Assembly: GCA_902806565.1 (NCBI GenBank)
Contig: CADCXA010000016.1
Span: 744,001-808,000, forward strand
DNA length: 64,000 nt
Reading direction: 5' to 3'
Source: Hypoxylon rubiginosum
Lineage: Eukaryota; Ascomycota; Sordariomycetes; Xylariales; Hypoxylaceae
Under the pieces are notes generated by a model. That model did not search any database, had not been told where the DNA came from, and saw only the letters and a program-made list of their open reading frames with translations. The translations under genes were made by a program, and so were the position numbers. This document shows positions 32,871 through 45,590 of this stretch, one piece after another. Numbering within the stretch: the first letter of the stretch is position 1; every line of letters starts with the position of its first letter.

Positions 32871-35800
32871 ATGTCCGACGCTGACTTCGAGACCATTAGA
32901 AAGCTCCAGGCTGAGCGGAACGCCGCTGCAGCTGCAAAGAAAGGTTCACACGGCCGAGATTCCAAGAGCCAGCGATCTGAAAGCTCAACCAAGGCGAAGC
33001 TAACCGAGTCCTTCGATACCGATCTCTACGAACGCGATGGAGGCGACAAGTATGCAGGGTATCTCACGTCGATACCCTCTGGCGATGGAGGAGATGAGGA
33101 GATGGAGGATGTCGATGACTCGCGTCGCCTAGTTGGCCAGTACACAGCAACACGCGCCCAGATCGATGAATTCGCGCATGGCAATGGAGTCGAGGAGGAC
33201 GACCCGTTTGCAGGAAGAGGCGAGAACAGCACAAGGATTGCCGACCGCGAAACTGACTACCAGAAACGCCGTTTTGATCGTGTTCTCACCCCGACCAGAG
33301 CTGACGCTTTCAACCGACAGGGAGGCGCGACTGAAGAAGGCGATACCTACCGAGATATTATGGAAAGAAGAGAGATCGAAAGGGAAGAAGAGCGAATTCG
33401 ACGTACCATCCAAGCAAAGCGGGAAGGACAAGAGACCGATGGCGAGCATCCAGCAACACTCAAGGACGGGGATAAGGAGAACGCGGAGGCTGGGTCTGCT
33501 GAAGCAGTAACGGCTGGGCGGAAGCGCAAGAAGAGATGGGACGTTGCTTCAACTGCCGTAGACGAACCCTCGTCGGAACCCACCGAAGGAAAATCCAAAC
33601 GGTCTCGCTGGGACCAGGCCCCCTCACTTCCTGCAGCTGGTGCTCCTGACGCAGCTAAGAAGAGATCAAGATGGGATCAAGCCCCCTCTGCAACTCCAGT
33701 CGGTAACAGTGGCTTAGTTACACCAATGCACACGTCGTCCGCTGGGGTTGGCACTGCTAAAACAGATATACCTGGTGTTAGCGGTCTCCTCGGCGATGAG
33801 GAGCTAAACGCATTACTTCCTGGCGAGGAGCAAGGCTTCAAGACCCTCGACCCGCCATCCGGCTATCCCACTGGCCATGCTCCCCTTCATCGGGCTACAG
33901 CCACGCCGCTACCATCAAACTACACCGGCTTTATGATGCAAGATCCTGATAGCACAAGGACAGGTGGAAGCCAGATGCCCAAAGAAATCCCGGGTGTTGG
34001 AGAATTGCAGTTCTTCAAGCAAGAAGATATGGCCTATTTCGGCAAGCTAGCAGATGGTTCGGATGAGAATAGCTTAACGGTCGAAGAACTCAAAGAGCGG
34101 AAGATCATGAGGCTTCTCTTGAAGATCAAGAACGGTACACCACCCATGCGTAAGACCGCTCTCAGACAACTTACGGATAATGCAAGGCAATTTGGCGCTG
34201 GACCTCTCTTCAACCAGATTCTCCCCCTTCTGATGGAGAAGACGCTAGAAGATCAGGAGCGCCATTTGCTTGTCAAAGTAATCGATCGTATCCTATGGAA
34301 GCTCGACGACCTTGTTCGCCCTTACGTCCACAAGATCCTGGTCGTTATCGAGCCACTCCTCATCGATCAAGATTATTATGCTAGAGTGGAGGGCCGAGAG
34401 ATTATTTCCAACTTGAGCAAAGCCGCTGGTCTTGCTACGATGATTAGCACGATGAGGCCAGATATTGACCACGTCGACGAATATGTACGGAACACAACTG
34501 CAAGAGCCTTCGCGGTCGTAGCATCAGCGCTCGGTATTCCTGCCCTTTTACCCTTTTTACGTGCCGTGTGCCGAAGCAAGAAGTCCTGGCAAGCTCGCCA
34601 TACAGGTGTTAAGATTGTACAGCAGATCCCTATTCTGATGGGATGCGCTGTTCTACCTCACCTGAAAGGTCTTGTTGACTGTATAGGGCCGAACCTAAAC
34701 GATGAGCAAACAAAAGTACGAACAGTGACTAGTTTGGCCATCGCTGCTCTTGCTGAGGCGTCTAACCCTTACGGTATTGAAAGTTTCGATGATATCCTAA
34801 ACCCTCTATGGACTGGTGCCCGAAAACAGCGAGGCAAGGGTCTTGCCGGTTTCCTCAAGGCCGTCGGCTACATTATACCGCTCATGGACGAAGAATATGC
34901 CAACTACTATACCTCACAAGTTATGGATATTCTGCTTCGAGAATTTTCTTCGCCGGATGAGGAAATGAAAAAGGTCGTATTGAAGGTTGTCTCGCAATGC
35001 GCGGGTACCGAAGGTGTAACAGCTGGTTACCTCAAAGAGCATGTCCTCGACGAGTTTTTTAAGAGTTTCTGGGTCCGGCGAATGGCTCTAGATAAGCGAA
35101 ACTACCGACAAGTGGTACGTCAATTCCCCTTGCCTAGAATCAAAAGATAGAAATACTAATCTCGATGTTATAGGTCGAAACCACCGTTGATCTCGGCCAG
35201 AAGGTGGGTGCCAGTGAGATCCTAGAGCGAATCGTCGGCAATCTCAAGGATGAGAGCGAGGCGTACCGCAAAATGACCGTGGAAACCGTCGAAAAGGTGG
35301 TTGCTAGCCTTGGCGCCGCAGACATTGGCGAAAGACTGGAAGAGCGACTGATCGATGGCATCCTCCATTCCTTCCAGGAGCAAAGCGTTGAGGATGTCAT
35401 CATGCTCAACGGGTTCGGTACAGTGGTTAACGCTCTAGGCACGCGCTGCAAGCCGTATTTGCCCCAGATAGTGTCAACTATCTTGTGGCGCCTCAACAAC
35501 AAATCCGCTACTATCCGTCAGCAGGCGGCAGACCTTATCAGCAGAATCGCCATAGTCATGAAGCAATGCGGCGAAGACGCGCTTATGGGCAAATTGGGTA
35601 TTGTTCTATACGAGTACCTTGGAGAGGAGTATCCCGAGGTTTTAGGTTCTATTCTGTCAGCGCTCCGCAGCATCGTTACCGTCGTTGGCATAAGCCAGAT
35701 GCAACCCCCCATTAAGGATCTATTACCACGTCTTACGCCTATCCTACGAAATCGTCACGAAAAGGTGCAAGAGAATACGATCGACCTTGTTGGTCGAATT

Positions 35801-36580
35801 GCCGATCGTGGGCCGGAGAGTGTTAATGCAAGGGAATGGATGCGAATTTGCTTTGAGCTGCTAGACATGCTCAAAGCACACAAGAAGGGCATCCGAAGAG
35901 CAGCCAACAACACGTTTGGTTTCATCGCCAAAGCTATTGGACCTCAGGACGTGTTGGCCACCTTACTAAACAACTTGCGAGTACAAGAGCGTCAGTCGCG
36001 AGTCTGCACGGCCGTCGCGATCGGCATTGTTGCTGAGACGTGTGCCCCCTTCACAGTCCTTCCCGCGCTGATGAACGAATACCGAGTACCGGAACTCAAT
36101 GTGCAGAACGGTGTGCTCAAATCTCTATCATTCCTTTTTGAATACATTGGAGAGATGGCCAAGGACTATGTCTACGCGGTCACGCCACTCCTTGAGGATG
36201 CCTTGATCGACCGAGATCAGGTACACAGGCAGACAGCCGCCTCGGTCGTCAAACACATTGCACTCGGTGTGGTGGGTCTGGGATGCGAAGACGCGATGGT
36301 GCATCTTCTCAACCTTCTTTGGCCCAACTTATTCGAGACTAGTCCACACGTCATCGACCGGATCGTGGAAGCGATCGAGGCTATCCGGATGGCCGTCGGG
36401 CCAGGTCTCGTGCTAAACTATGTCTGGGCTGGCCTGTTCCATCCTGCTCGCAAGGTGCGGCAGCCCTACTGGAGGCTCTATAACGACGCGTACGTGCAGG
36501 CCGCCGATGCTATGGTCCCCTACTATCCAAACTTGAACGAAGAGGGTATCGACAGGCCCGAGTTAGCTATCGTGCTGTAG
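32871..36580 (+). CDS. HSH155: U2 snRNP component SF3B1/Hsh155 (2 exons)
   Basis: Largest subunit of the SF3b complex, which clamps the branch-site/U2 duplex in the pre-spliceosome. 1,216 aa; exons 32871-35114 and 35174-36580, intron 59 nt (GTACGT...TATAG). The N-terminal third is hydrophilic and disordered-looking and holds three U2AF-ligand motifs (KKRWD at 220-224, SRWDQ at 245-249, SRWDQ at 266-270). It is followed by the conserved SF3B14/p14-binding segment around [20 protein letters not shown]. From about residue 400 to the end it is an array of HEAT repeats, as in human SF3B1 (1,304 aa). The start is an ATG in a good context (ACCATGTCC). It is convergent with the distant FlbC-like gene. 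Confidence 0.96.
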
Positions 36581-37869
36581 ATAGACATTTTCGTAATAGA
36601 GGCAGCTGTTATTGCCTTTGCTTCTTCAGTTCGGCATTGTAGTGGGCGGGTGTACAGTAGAGTCCAAAATAGGCGGAGTTATTAATAAGGATATGTTACA
36701 ACTTAAGAATGTCAACGAGAACCTACAGTACCTGACTTGATCATGTGACCACAGGAAAGGCCGCCCTTCATCGTTTAAGCAGAGCAATGCTTACTTACTA
36801 TTATTGCAGGTATATGCTAGATCTATGTAGGAGCACCTATGGCTCACGGCAACAAAGGGGGCAACCTTACAGACGTGCCTACATAGGAGTTAAACAGCTC
36901 CCAATGTATATATCAATCCAGCCAACAAGACAAGCTCTAGAGGAATGGTGTGGCTGTAATATCGTTGTATACCTCTCACTATCAATTGTTACCATTGAAT
37001 AGACGTGCACCTAAATTTACGAAATTACTACACCAACATAGCCCCTTTTGGAGACTTCCTGGTATGTTCATTCTAGAAGCATGGAGATGTGGCGTTCATC
37101 TTATGGCTGTCGGAAACGCAGCGTGATTCATAGAACCGGTGAAGAAGTTCGTACGGCTTAAGCACGCCTCCATGTCCTGTGAATATGATTGAACGAAAAG
37201 GACGTAGTCGTACGCTCATAGCATACCTCTTATACGACGTGGCAGAAAAGTCTTAGTAAGGGACAGTAACTTGAAGAAAGAAAAAATATGCAAGAAGTTC
37301 TAGAATAGTTCCCATCTGATGATCATGGCCCGTGGCGGTTTCTTTGTGCGGCCCCAGTCAAAGTCGATCATACGTTTCTTTTTTTTTCTTTTCTCCTTCG
37401 AGATCTTCCCCTACCTTATTTCCCCGGAATTTCGTAGATTCGTAGATTCGTGTGTAAGGTTAGGGGGTGACAAAGGGAAAAGGGCAGGAAAAAAGGAACC
37501 CACGCGACACAACGGTCCCTGCCGATCAACCAGTAGCTCGAGGGATTATCATCTACTTCATAGGGAAAAGGGTGAAAGGGGGTGCGGACGTCTCATATTT
37601 TATTTTAGAACTTCTCTAACGTTTTTGCTTCCGGATTCCGATCCAGCGCTCTGGGAACGAGAAGAAAACGTACTATTGTTTTTCTGTAGCCCGCATAGAT
37701 CTACAGGGCCGGCGGTTTCGAGCCTCTCTCTCGTCGACGGGTCGAGACCGAATAGTGAACGAACGGCAGTCGCAAAATATGTACATACGTCCCCGTCTCC
37801 GTGTCTCTGACACCTTCCCCCCCTTTTTCCTTTTCCTACTTGGCTTAGTAACATACTATGTACATACCC

Positions 37870-37903
37870 AGAAATACGTAGAAACATACGTAGAGACATA
37901 CGT
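37870..37903. repeat. Three tandem AGAAACATACGT-like units
   Basis: Units AGAAATACGT, AGAAACATACGT and AGAGACATACGT follow one another. Non-coding. Confidence 0.65.
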
Positions 37904-38828
37904 AGGAGACAGAAAAAGTCGTGCGAATTGCGTGATTGCCACCTCTCGGCCAACACCCCCCCCTCCCCTTTTTCCTCCTTGAGGCTTAGGTAAGGCTAGT
38001 AAGCGCCAAGGTCTATCGAGGCAGTCGGACGGATGTGATAGAGAGAAAATATTGGACAAAAAGTTGTCTAGAACTCCGAGGGAGGCGAGAACACAGTATT
38101 CAACATGAAAAAAACGTCGAAGACGTCGTCCTTTTTGATAGGATGCCCATTTTGCGTTACCTTGGGGCGTCGTCTAGTACAGCGTACATATGTAGGTACT
38201 TAGGTATACTGCAGGCCAGAGAGAAACGACGAAGGTACATGGCCGCGACACCCCGTTCACGTGCGTTCGAGATGTACCCCTATTAACATTCCGGGGCCCG
38301 GGGGTATCGGTACATTGGGCCTTTGGCTACTTATCTACTCGGTATGCGACTCTGGGCAAACGCAACGTAGTCGGTATGGATCGGCAGTCGTGCATGAAGC
38401 AGGTCAGCTTCGCACATAAACGGACAAGGGAACCCCGGGTTTCCTCTCTTTTCGCAAAGAAGAAGAGAGGGTACCATACTATGTACATACGGACAGGGCC
38501 CCCCTTTTCCCGACCACTCCTCTCTCGCAGAAGGAGAGGCAAGCAAAGCAAAGCAAGCAAGAGACGGTGTTTTCTCCTCTCCGTCGCTGCGTCGTTGTTG
38601 CGCGCATTTATGTACGGGGGGAGGACCCAACTTTTTTTTTTTCTCTTAAGAGAGAGAGGCGGTGAGGTTTTATTCCGTTTTCGAAGAAGAAAAAAAGGGA
38701 ACAGACCAGTAGCATCGGCGGGATTAGGGGAGAGGACACACAGGAACAAGACGAAGCTTTCAATGGAAATACCCCAAGTGCGGCATTCCGTGGTAACCCT
38801 ATCAAGGAAGAAAAGCGAGTAAAGTAGG

Positions 38829-38862
38829 ACAGCAGCAGCATCATCATCAGCATCATCATCAT
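38829..38862. repeat. AGC/ATC trinucleotide microsatellite
   Basis: CAGCAGCAG followed by CATCATCATCAG and CATCATCATCAT. A second similar block lies at about 38939-38978. Confidence 0.75.
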
Positions 38863-39698
38863 ATCTCCTCTCTTCTCTCCCCTCCCCTATCGACCAGTAG
38901 AATGCGACTAGCAAGATTGTTTCTATACTACCTAACTTCAGCAGCAGTAGTAGCAGCATCATCAGCATCATCAGCATTGAAATTATGGGATTGGAAAAGA
39001 GAAAAAGAGGGGGGTATATTGATATTGCCATTGCCAATTGGTTATATAGTTAGGCATGTTGGCGAAGAAATGATACGATAGGAGCGATAGGAAAGAAAAA
39101 AAGATTACCAATATGGGAACTCTCCGAGACAAGAACGCGATAGGAAGCATTTATGCGTTTTGGTATATCGACATTATACTCGTCGATATATCATGTATAT
39201 ATCTCTGTGATACAGTATATATATCTGCGATACAAGTTGTATAGATACATATTCGGAAGATTGCGAACATGGCTTGGGCATGCATGTAACTCGGTTGCTA
39301 AATTGCTAAGAGGATAATGGGAGTTGATTGGACTCGTCTCGTATAGACTTCTCCTCATTGCTATTCGTCTCTAAGAAGGGGTCCAATGCGCAACAAGGCA
39401 ATCCCATGGTTCCAGAACATGGCATTTTGGCCAATGCCCATTGTGAAAGGCGGAAGAGGGAAAAAGGGAGGGGGGTACTCGATGTTTTTAATATGTCTAT
39501 ATGTCTGTATACTACACGCATACATATAGTATATAGGTATGTATATCATAGTGGTACTACTACCATACATAGTACATAGTAGTATACATACATATAGGTA
39601 CGTAAGTGTAGTATAGCGTACATAATACATAGACATCGATGCATCTAGGGATTGGAGGACAACTCGTCTTATGTGAAAGTACCAGCTGCAAAGGGCAG

Positions 39699-40079
39699 CT
39701 AGGACAGGTTCTGAGTGTCCGAAATCTGCCGCATCTGTACGTGTATGCACATTCCGCTGTGGAGAAAAGTCAGTGAGAGTATCAGTAACTGAGCCTTCGA
39801 GTAGGAATACAAGGCCAATGTGTAATACAAACATGTATATAGATATATGTATTGTACATAGTGTACAAGAGTACCATGTTGTAGGTATGGAGATAGCGGC
39901 AGATACCTTGCAAGAGGCGTGTGCCGAGTATTCTTGGCTGCATTGTCATCCCTGTCAATATTCATGTAGGCTACGAACTCCCCTGCACAGATTTCGGTGG
40001 GACGATACCAGGGCTTCGACGAATTGCAGAAGCGTGTTGGACTTGAGCAAGAAAAAACCCTCCTGCAAAATGATGTCAT
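39699..40079 (-). CDS. Possible small two-exon gene, unknown function
   Basis: Exon 1 40079-39907, intron 39906-39757, exon 2 39756-39699, giving 76 aa. The acceptor region is unusually good for a fungal intron: CTGAC branch, pyrimidine tract, then CCACAG. Joined exons keep frame and end with QISDTQNLS. Exon 1 contains EICAGEFVAYMNIDRDDNA. No family is recognised, and a 76-residue frame with a decent acceptor can arise by chance in this repeat-rich interval. Confidence 0.25.
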   Translation of the reverse strand: MTSFCRRVFSCSSPTRFCNSSKPWYRPTEICAGEFVAYMNIDRDDNAAKNTRHTPLARYLPLSPYLQHGTLVHYVQYIYLYTCLYYTLALYSYSKAQLLILSLTFLHSGMCIHVQMRQISDTQNLS

Positions 40080-41858
40080 TCTCTAACTCGCTTGACCGCC
40101 CCCAAAGCGCATTTTCCCAACGTCCACCTTTGAGATGGCGCCAAAATTCGCAAATGCGGTATCTCTCTCCTCTCTCTCTATTCCACCCCGGCCCCTCTCT
40201 TATACCCCCCTCTCTTACTGCCTGCTGTACATCTACGTAGGAGGTCCGACACCATCGTCAAATGAGAAGCTCCATTATTATCGTTCTTTTCCCATACGAC
40301 CAGGCTGCCAGGCCCATCCATCATCCATCAGCACCATGTGGACTCGACACAATGGAGAAATGAACAAATCTCCAAATGGTTCAAAAAGTACGACGTTCCG
40401 GCTGTCTACTACCTTAGTCTACTACCGACTAGATTGCGACGGTTTGAGAGGTCCAAAGATACACCCAAGAGACCCACGAACCATTAACATGTAACCCGGA
40501 CCACTATATCGAGCCCGGCAGTGGGAGGTCTTGAAACCCGCTCCATGGGGAAGGAGAACGGCACTGCGGAAAATACCCAACCTGGTGGAGGTCCCATCAT
40601 GCAAGATATGTCACTACGGGTAGGTAGATGTCGCTTTCCCACCGCAAATCCACACAATGCTCTTCTAGACCCTGGGACGCGTCAACCGACTCGAGTCGCA
40701 AAAGCTTGGCCTAAGCTTGGCTACTTCTTTTGGTGTTATTCGTTGCCCACTATGTTTTTTTTCTACGATTCCAGAAATGGGATTCTCACCTTGAAGTTTC
40801 GGCGCGGTGCCGGGGGTGTTTATGGGTGTTTCAAGGAATCTCATCTCACCCGCGCTGTTCCGGGGCCTAAGTATGTATGTATATGCACCTATGCATTGCC
40901 CATGCATTCCTGTTGAGATTACACCCCAGTCTAGTCCAGCGGCATGATACAGGCTCGTCTAAGCCGCACTTCCTTCGCATAGCGTTTATATAAACAGCAA
41001 CATGCGCTCATACGCTCATGCGTTGAGCAAGTCCCCTTCGATTCTAGGTGGCGAAGAGAATCCTATGAATCCCTAATTGCATCACACTCGATGAATATGG
41101 GGTGCCACTACAGTTTTCCAACATCAGGTCGGGATAACCTGGAGGAGGCGAACCAAATCAGAATGTCGACAAGTTTCACCACCAATCACGCGAATATCGA
41201 TGTGTTTCCTCCTCCACCAGCAAGCGCCCGCCTCCCCGCGGACCTTGTTGCACAAGGGCAGGACCCTGAAGATCACAGCGTCCCCGTACATGTGGCTGTA
41301 CGATGGGAAGTCTTGGCCTTGGATTCCACACACAACTAACCTGGTCAATGCTGTAGCCAGCTTTCGGCCCCCTTTCCATTGGCCGAATCCGCCGAATTGA
41401 AATACTCGAAGCTTGCGGCCGACCCTTGTAGCCGACCGACGTCATAAATCCGCCTACCGTCAGCCGTGTCGTCATTGGGCGGAACAAGTATCAACTAATA
41501 GTTGGATTAGTCCATCAAGCCGGCTCTTCTCTTATCTCGAAGCCAGCCTTCTCGCTACTATGTAGCATACCACAATTAATGAGGAAGGCTAATTTGCAAG
41601 TGCCATATTGACTGCTATACCACCCCTCCCTTCCTCCTCTTTGCCCCCCTCTATCCTTCTCCTCTATCCTTCTCCTCTCCGCTCCGGCCTATCCCTTTCG
41701 GCGCAATGACTTCTGGTCCAAGTGGCACCCGAGGGAGAACGCGGTAAGGAAAAGAAGAAAGAAAAAGCAAGTGCGTTTCGTTGGTGTGGATGAGATGTCC
41801 TACCCGTTGTCAGCGACACCCCATGTGTTGTTTCTCATATATACCTCCTAGGCACCTA

Positions 41859-41874
41859 TACCTAGGCCTAGGTA
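41859..41874. repeat. Perfect 16-bp palindrome
   Basis: TACCTAGGCCTAGGTA, self-complementary over its full length. It belongs to a family of TACCTAGGTA/TAGGTACCTA words scattered through the intergenic DNA of this window. Confidence 0.65.
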
Positions 41875-43178
41875 CGCCATGGGGAACGTATTCGTTGTCT
41901 GGATCGAAACTCCTTGTTATTCTGATACAGTCCGCTTTTCGTCTTTTAGTGAACGTACCGTCGGGTGCGACAGAATCGGGCCTTTGGCGAGTCCTATTCG
42001 CAAGGGAATGGTCGCAGTGTAAACAACCGCGGTCCTAGTGTTTGCCATTAAACGTGTAACCAATATCGCGAAAAACTTCCAAGGCACGCAAACTGGCGCC
42101 TCCGTCAAGTCGGTCTGTCGCACTTTGGGGCCGACCGACTCTGGATGTATCTAAGCACCACCATTCACGTGGAAGGGTGCCATCAAGGTCTCCCCGCTAT
42201 CATGTACGGAGCAGTAGGTAGGGATCTTCAGACACATGCCGGTTGCACAGCCTTCAATTCCCACCAAGCTTGCTTCTTCCCATCCCATCCCCATCGACTA
42301 GGAAGACAATAGGTCACATCAGCAACGTCTCTCTGGCTCGATAACAACACATGTTCATTCAATTGATGGATAGATAGGGGATAGCTGCTGAATAAGGTGC
42401 TAAAAACAGCAAGGCAGAAGAAAAAAGGCAGTGCTGACGTCGTCGCTGTTGGGGCCAGCCGCGTTGTCCGTAATAGGTAGGACCGTTGTCCTCTCCGGAT
42501 TCTTCCTTGTGGAGCAGGTAGTGGTCGCCGAGCCGATCTAGGAAGGGATCGTGGCTCTCCCGTCCCCTAGCTTCTTTCTCGTAGGGGGGGAGAACCGCGA
42601 CATGCATGACGAAGGCGGCATTCCGTAGGAGCAAGCTTACTTTTTCCCTCCTTTTTCTTTTTTTTCCAACGACGTTAGTCGAGATACGCGCGGGGGGGAA
42701 GTGGTTCAGTCGTAGCTTTTTGAAGATCCGGTCCAGAACCAAAGGTGCGGGCGGGGGAAATAAGGGAAATATCCAAGCTATGTATTATACTTGCGAGTTG
42801 GCGTCAGTCATAATGGTACGATTTATCTGGATGAATGACCTCGCGTGATGCTATAGCTCGGAGATACTAGTCGATATGTAGCAGGTGAGTTAAATTACCA
42901 GTTACCGACTTTGGTAGTTTGGTCGACGTGATTCCGGTTTTTTTCTTATATCAGCCTTCAGCCTTTTTGGAGGTAAATGATGTGTGTGTGGTGTTAGGTA
43001 GCTGTGTAGGTAAGAGGCGACAAAAAAGAACTTGCATGTGGAATAGACGAACCCACTGCATGCCGCTAGGCGGCGCACTAGAGTAGCGTCGCAGCGTTAA
43101 GCGTGTTTCATGTTTCTCTAAAGGGATGGATGGAATGGGTGGATAGTGGGTGAAAGGTAGTAGTGGTGAAGGGTTTGG

Positions 43179-43222
43179 TAGGTGGTGGGTGTGGATGGTG
43201 GGTGGTGGGTGGTGGGTGGTGG
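43179..43222. repeat. GGTGGTG-type microsatellite
   Basis: Imperfect GGT/GGGT repeats; purine/T-rich on the plus strand. Non-coding. Confidence 0.7.
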
Positions 43223-45590
43223 AATATTGTGGGTTTGCAAGGTTGGGAAAAAGGAGCCGCTGTCAAGGTGTTTACTTACTACCTGTAAGATATTGCTACT
43301 GCTACTGTACAATACAGTTTATGTGCATGCCGAATGGCTTGTCTAGTTCTGCAAGGCAAGCGTATAGGTAGCGGATGACGGTCGGAGGGGACGGCCTAAA
43401 AACGGGCGTCTTATCTCATACCCTCGAGATTTTTTTTTATCGAATACAATTTACTCCGTAATTCTCTTCCTTTTTTTGATATATGACGATAATATGGTAT
43501 GTATAATTCAACACTGTACTATTATGTATAGATATTCTACAGGGAAGTTAACTGCCTCCTATGTACCAACTGCCAGGTACTTTTTTAGGAACTAAGAAAA
43601 GAAAGCGGCGAAGCAGTTTAGTTGAACGAATTACAGTACCAGACGTAATTCATTCCCGGTTTTACTCGCCTTCTCAACATGCATACACACACACTCTTAC
43701 CTCACTTATACACGGATTCAAGTTACGAATCCTAACCGTTCACCGACGAGACCTATGTTTGGGTTACATACATACATAAATACGTGTGTGTGAGTGCCAG
43801 TGCGAGGCGAGTGTGCCAGTGTACAACGCACGAAATTGGGGGGGAGGGGAGGGATCTCTCTTCTTTCCGCTTCCTGGTAAGTTGAGGAGCGGAGTAACAG
43901 AGATTAAGATAAGTGGATAAGCGGAGAAGTACATGGCTACGTAGTTAAGGGTACGTTGTCTGCGTGTATAGGTGGTAACCGATGGGATGGATAATAAAGT
44001 GGGAAAGAGGAGTTTAGTGTGAGATGCGAGGTAACTATAGAGCATTATACATGCCTATACATACATCCATACATCCATACATACCTACCTTACCAGCCTA
44101 CCCATACCAATGCCGTTGTTGACAGTTCCGCGGATGGGAAGAGAGAGAGAAAGAGAAGAAAAGACCCAACACACATGCAAGTTGGCCCATTCCGAGTAAG
44201 ACTCAAGGATTCTCTACTATGATTACTTGCTAGCGCCCAAATCCGTTCGGGGGTTCCGAGCTACTGTAAGAATAAACGGACGTCAGTCCGGACAGACGAA
44301 AAGGCCAAGGCGCCCCCAGTTCGTCTACCGGTAGTCAGCAAGGACAGATATAGTGGCTATATATACATTATCCGTCTACTAATATCTTCCTACGCTACCA
44401 TACGGAGCTCCTCTACCTAGGGTTGACGAGCTTCGGCTAGGAGCCGGTTCCGCTCCTGATACATCAGTTTTACTATGTATTTACGGCGACGATCTTTGTA
44501 GGGTTATCCCATGCCCCGGTCGCTCATATCTGGACGGTACGGAAAAGAAGTCATCTCTCATGTCGCCCCCGTCGTACATGTACGCATTTCCCGACCAATG
44601 CGTGTTCATGTAAACGATACACAGCAGTTGGCCCCATCTTCCACGTGAACCAACTGCTATGCAAGCTGTAGTCTACACACAAGTCAAATTCGCGTGCCTT
44701 CATATGAACGTCATACAATAATCATGTAATATCATACAATATCGACAATTAGATTACAGAGGCAGTAGCGAATGTAGGCCTTCCTCACCACGAGACACCA
44801 AAAATGGAGCCTCTCCAATGTCTTGAGGATCAGTGCTCTGCCTTGGGAGGGGGTATATGCGAAGCTTAGCTAATAATACAAGTTTGTCTTCTCTTCGCTC
44901 TCGCTCTCGCTCTTCCGTGTCAACTTTTGGTCTCTTTTCTGTTGTACTGTTCTGTTTCTTTTCGCTCCTTCGACACTGCTGCCACGGCAACTCTGGTGAA
45001 AGGCCGCAGGCAGCTGTCGGTTCTGACCGTAAAAAAACGAATGCATGCGATCGATCTTTCAACCCCCCAAAGCCAATGATTCCCCTATATCCCAAACGCC
45101 GTTCTGTGAGGGTATCTCCTCGAGAAAACAATACAAGTCCCCAACCCCTTGACGTGTCGATGTGAGCGGCCAGGTCCCACCCCAATTGGAGGCCACGAGC
45201 GATGGACGCGAAGAAAAGACGGAAAATATGCCATAAAATGAGCCCACCCAAAATCTATAAGCTCATCCCATGCACCCAGCGCTTTCGAAAATCACTCTTT
45301 GGATATCACTCCAACCAGCAGCGCAAACAAAAATCCCCATGATAATGATGATGTGATGATGTCCTCGTACGAGACATAAACTTGCAACCCATTTTTGGTA
45401 GCATCGAGGCCGGAAAATAAAAAGATGCTTTGGTGACTTGTCTCCTCTAATAAAACCATGAGACCAGTTCGAACGTGACTTAACATGAGGTATCCGCATA
45501 ACAAGGATAATCGTAAATAATTCTAAAATCGTGGCCTGGCACAAAATCGAACATATTTTGTCGTGAAGCGTATATAGGTGTTTATTCTTT

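Larger units (their letters stand above)
36581..45590. other. 9-kb gene-poor, simple-repeat-rich interval
   Basis: This lies between two convergent genes. It is full of pyrimidine tracts, AGC/ATC and GGT microsatellites (38829-38862, 38939-38978, 43179-43222), TACA/ATCC tetranucleotide runs near 44057-44093, a 12-bp tandem repeat (37870-37903) and a 16-bp palindrome (41859-41874). Long open frames exist (for example 39037-38327 minus, 236 codons; 45251-44754 minus, 165 codons), but they are low-complexity translations of these repeats or overlap open frames on the other strand. Apart from the weak candidate at 39699-40079, no gene is supported. Confidence 0.55.

Noticed and set aside
38327..39037. 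236-codon open frame on the minus strand
   Set aside because: It is a translation of microsatellites and pyrimidine tracts (Met/Leu, Asp/Ala and Phe runs); overlapping long frames exist on the other strand and no domain is visible.
44754..45251. 165-codon open frame on the minus strand
   Set aside because: Low-complexity Glu/Arg stretch from a GCTCTC-type repeat, overlapped by a 110-codon frame on the plus strand; no recognisable family.
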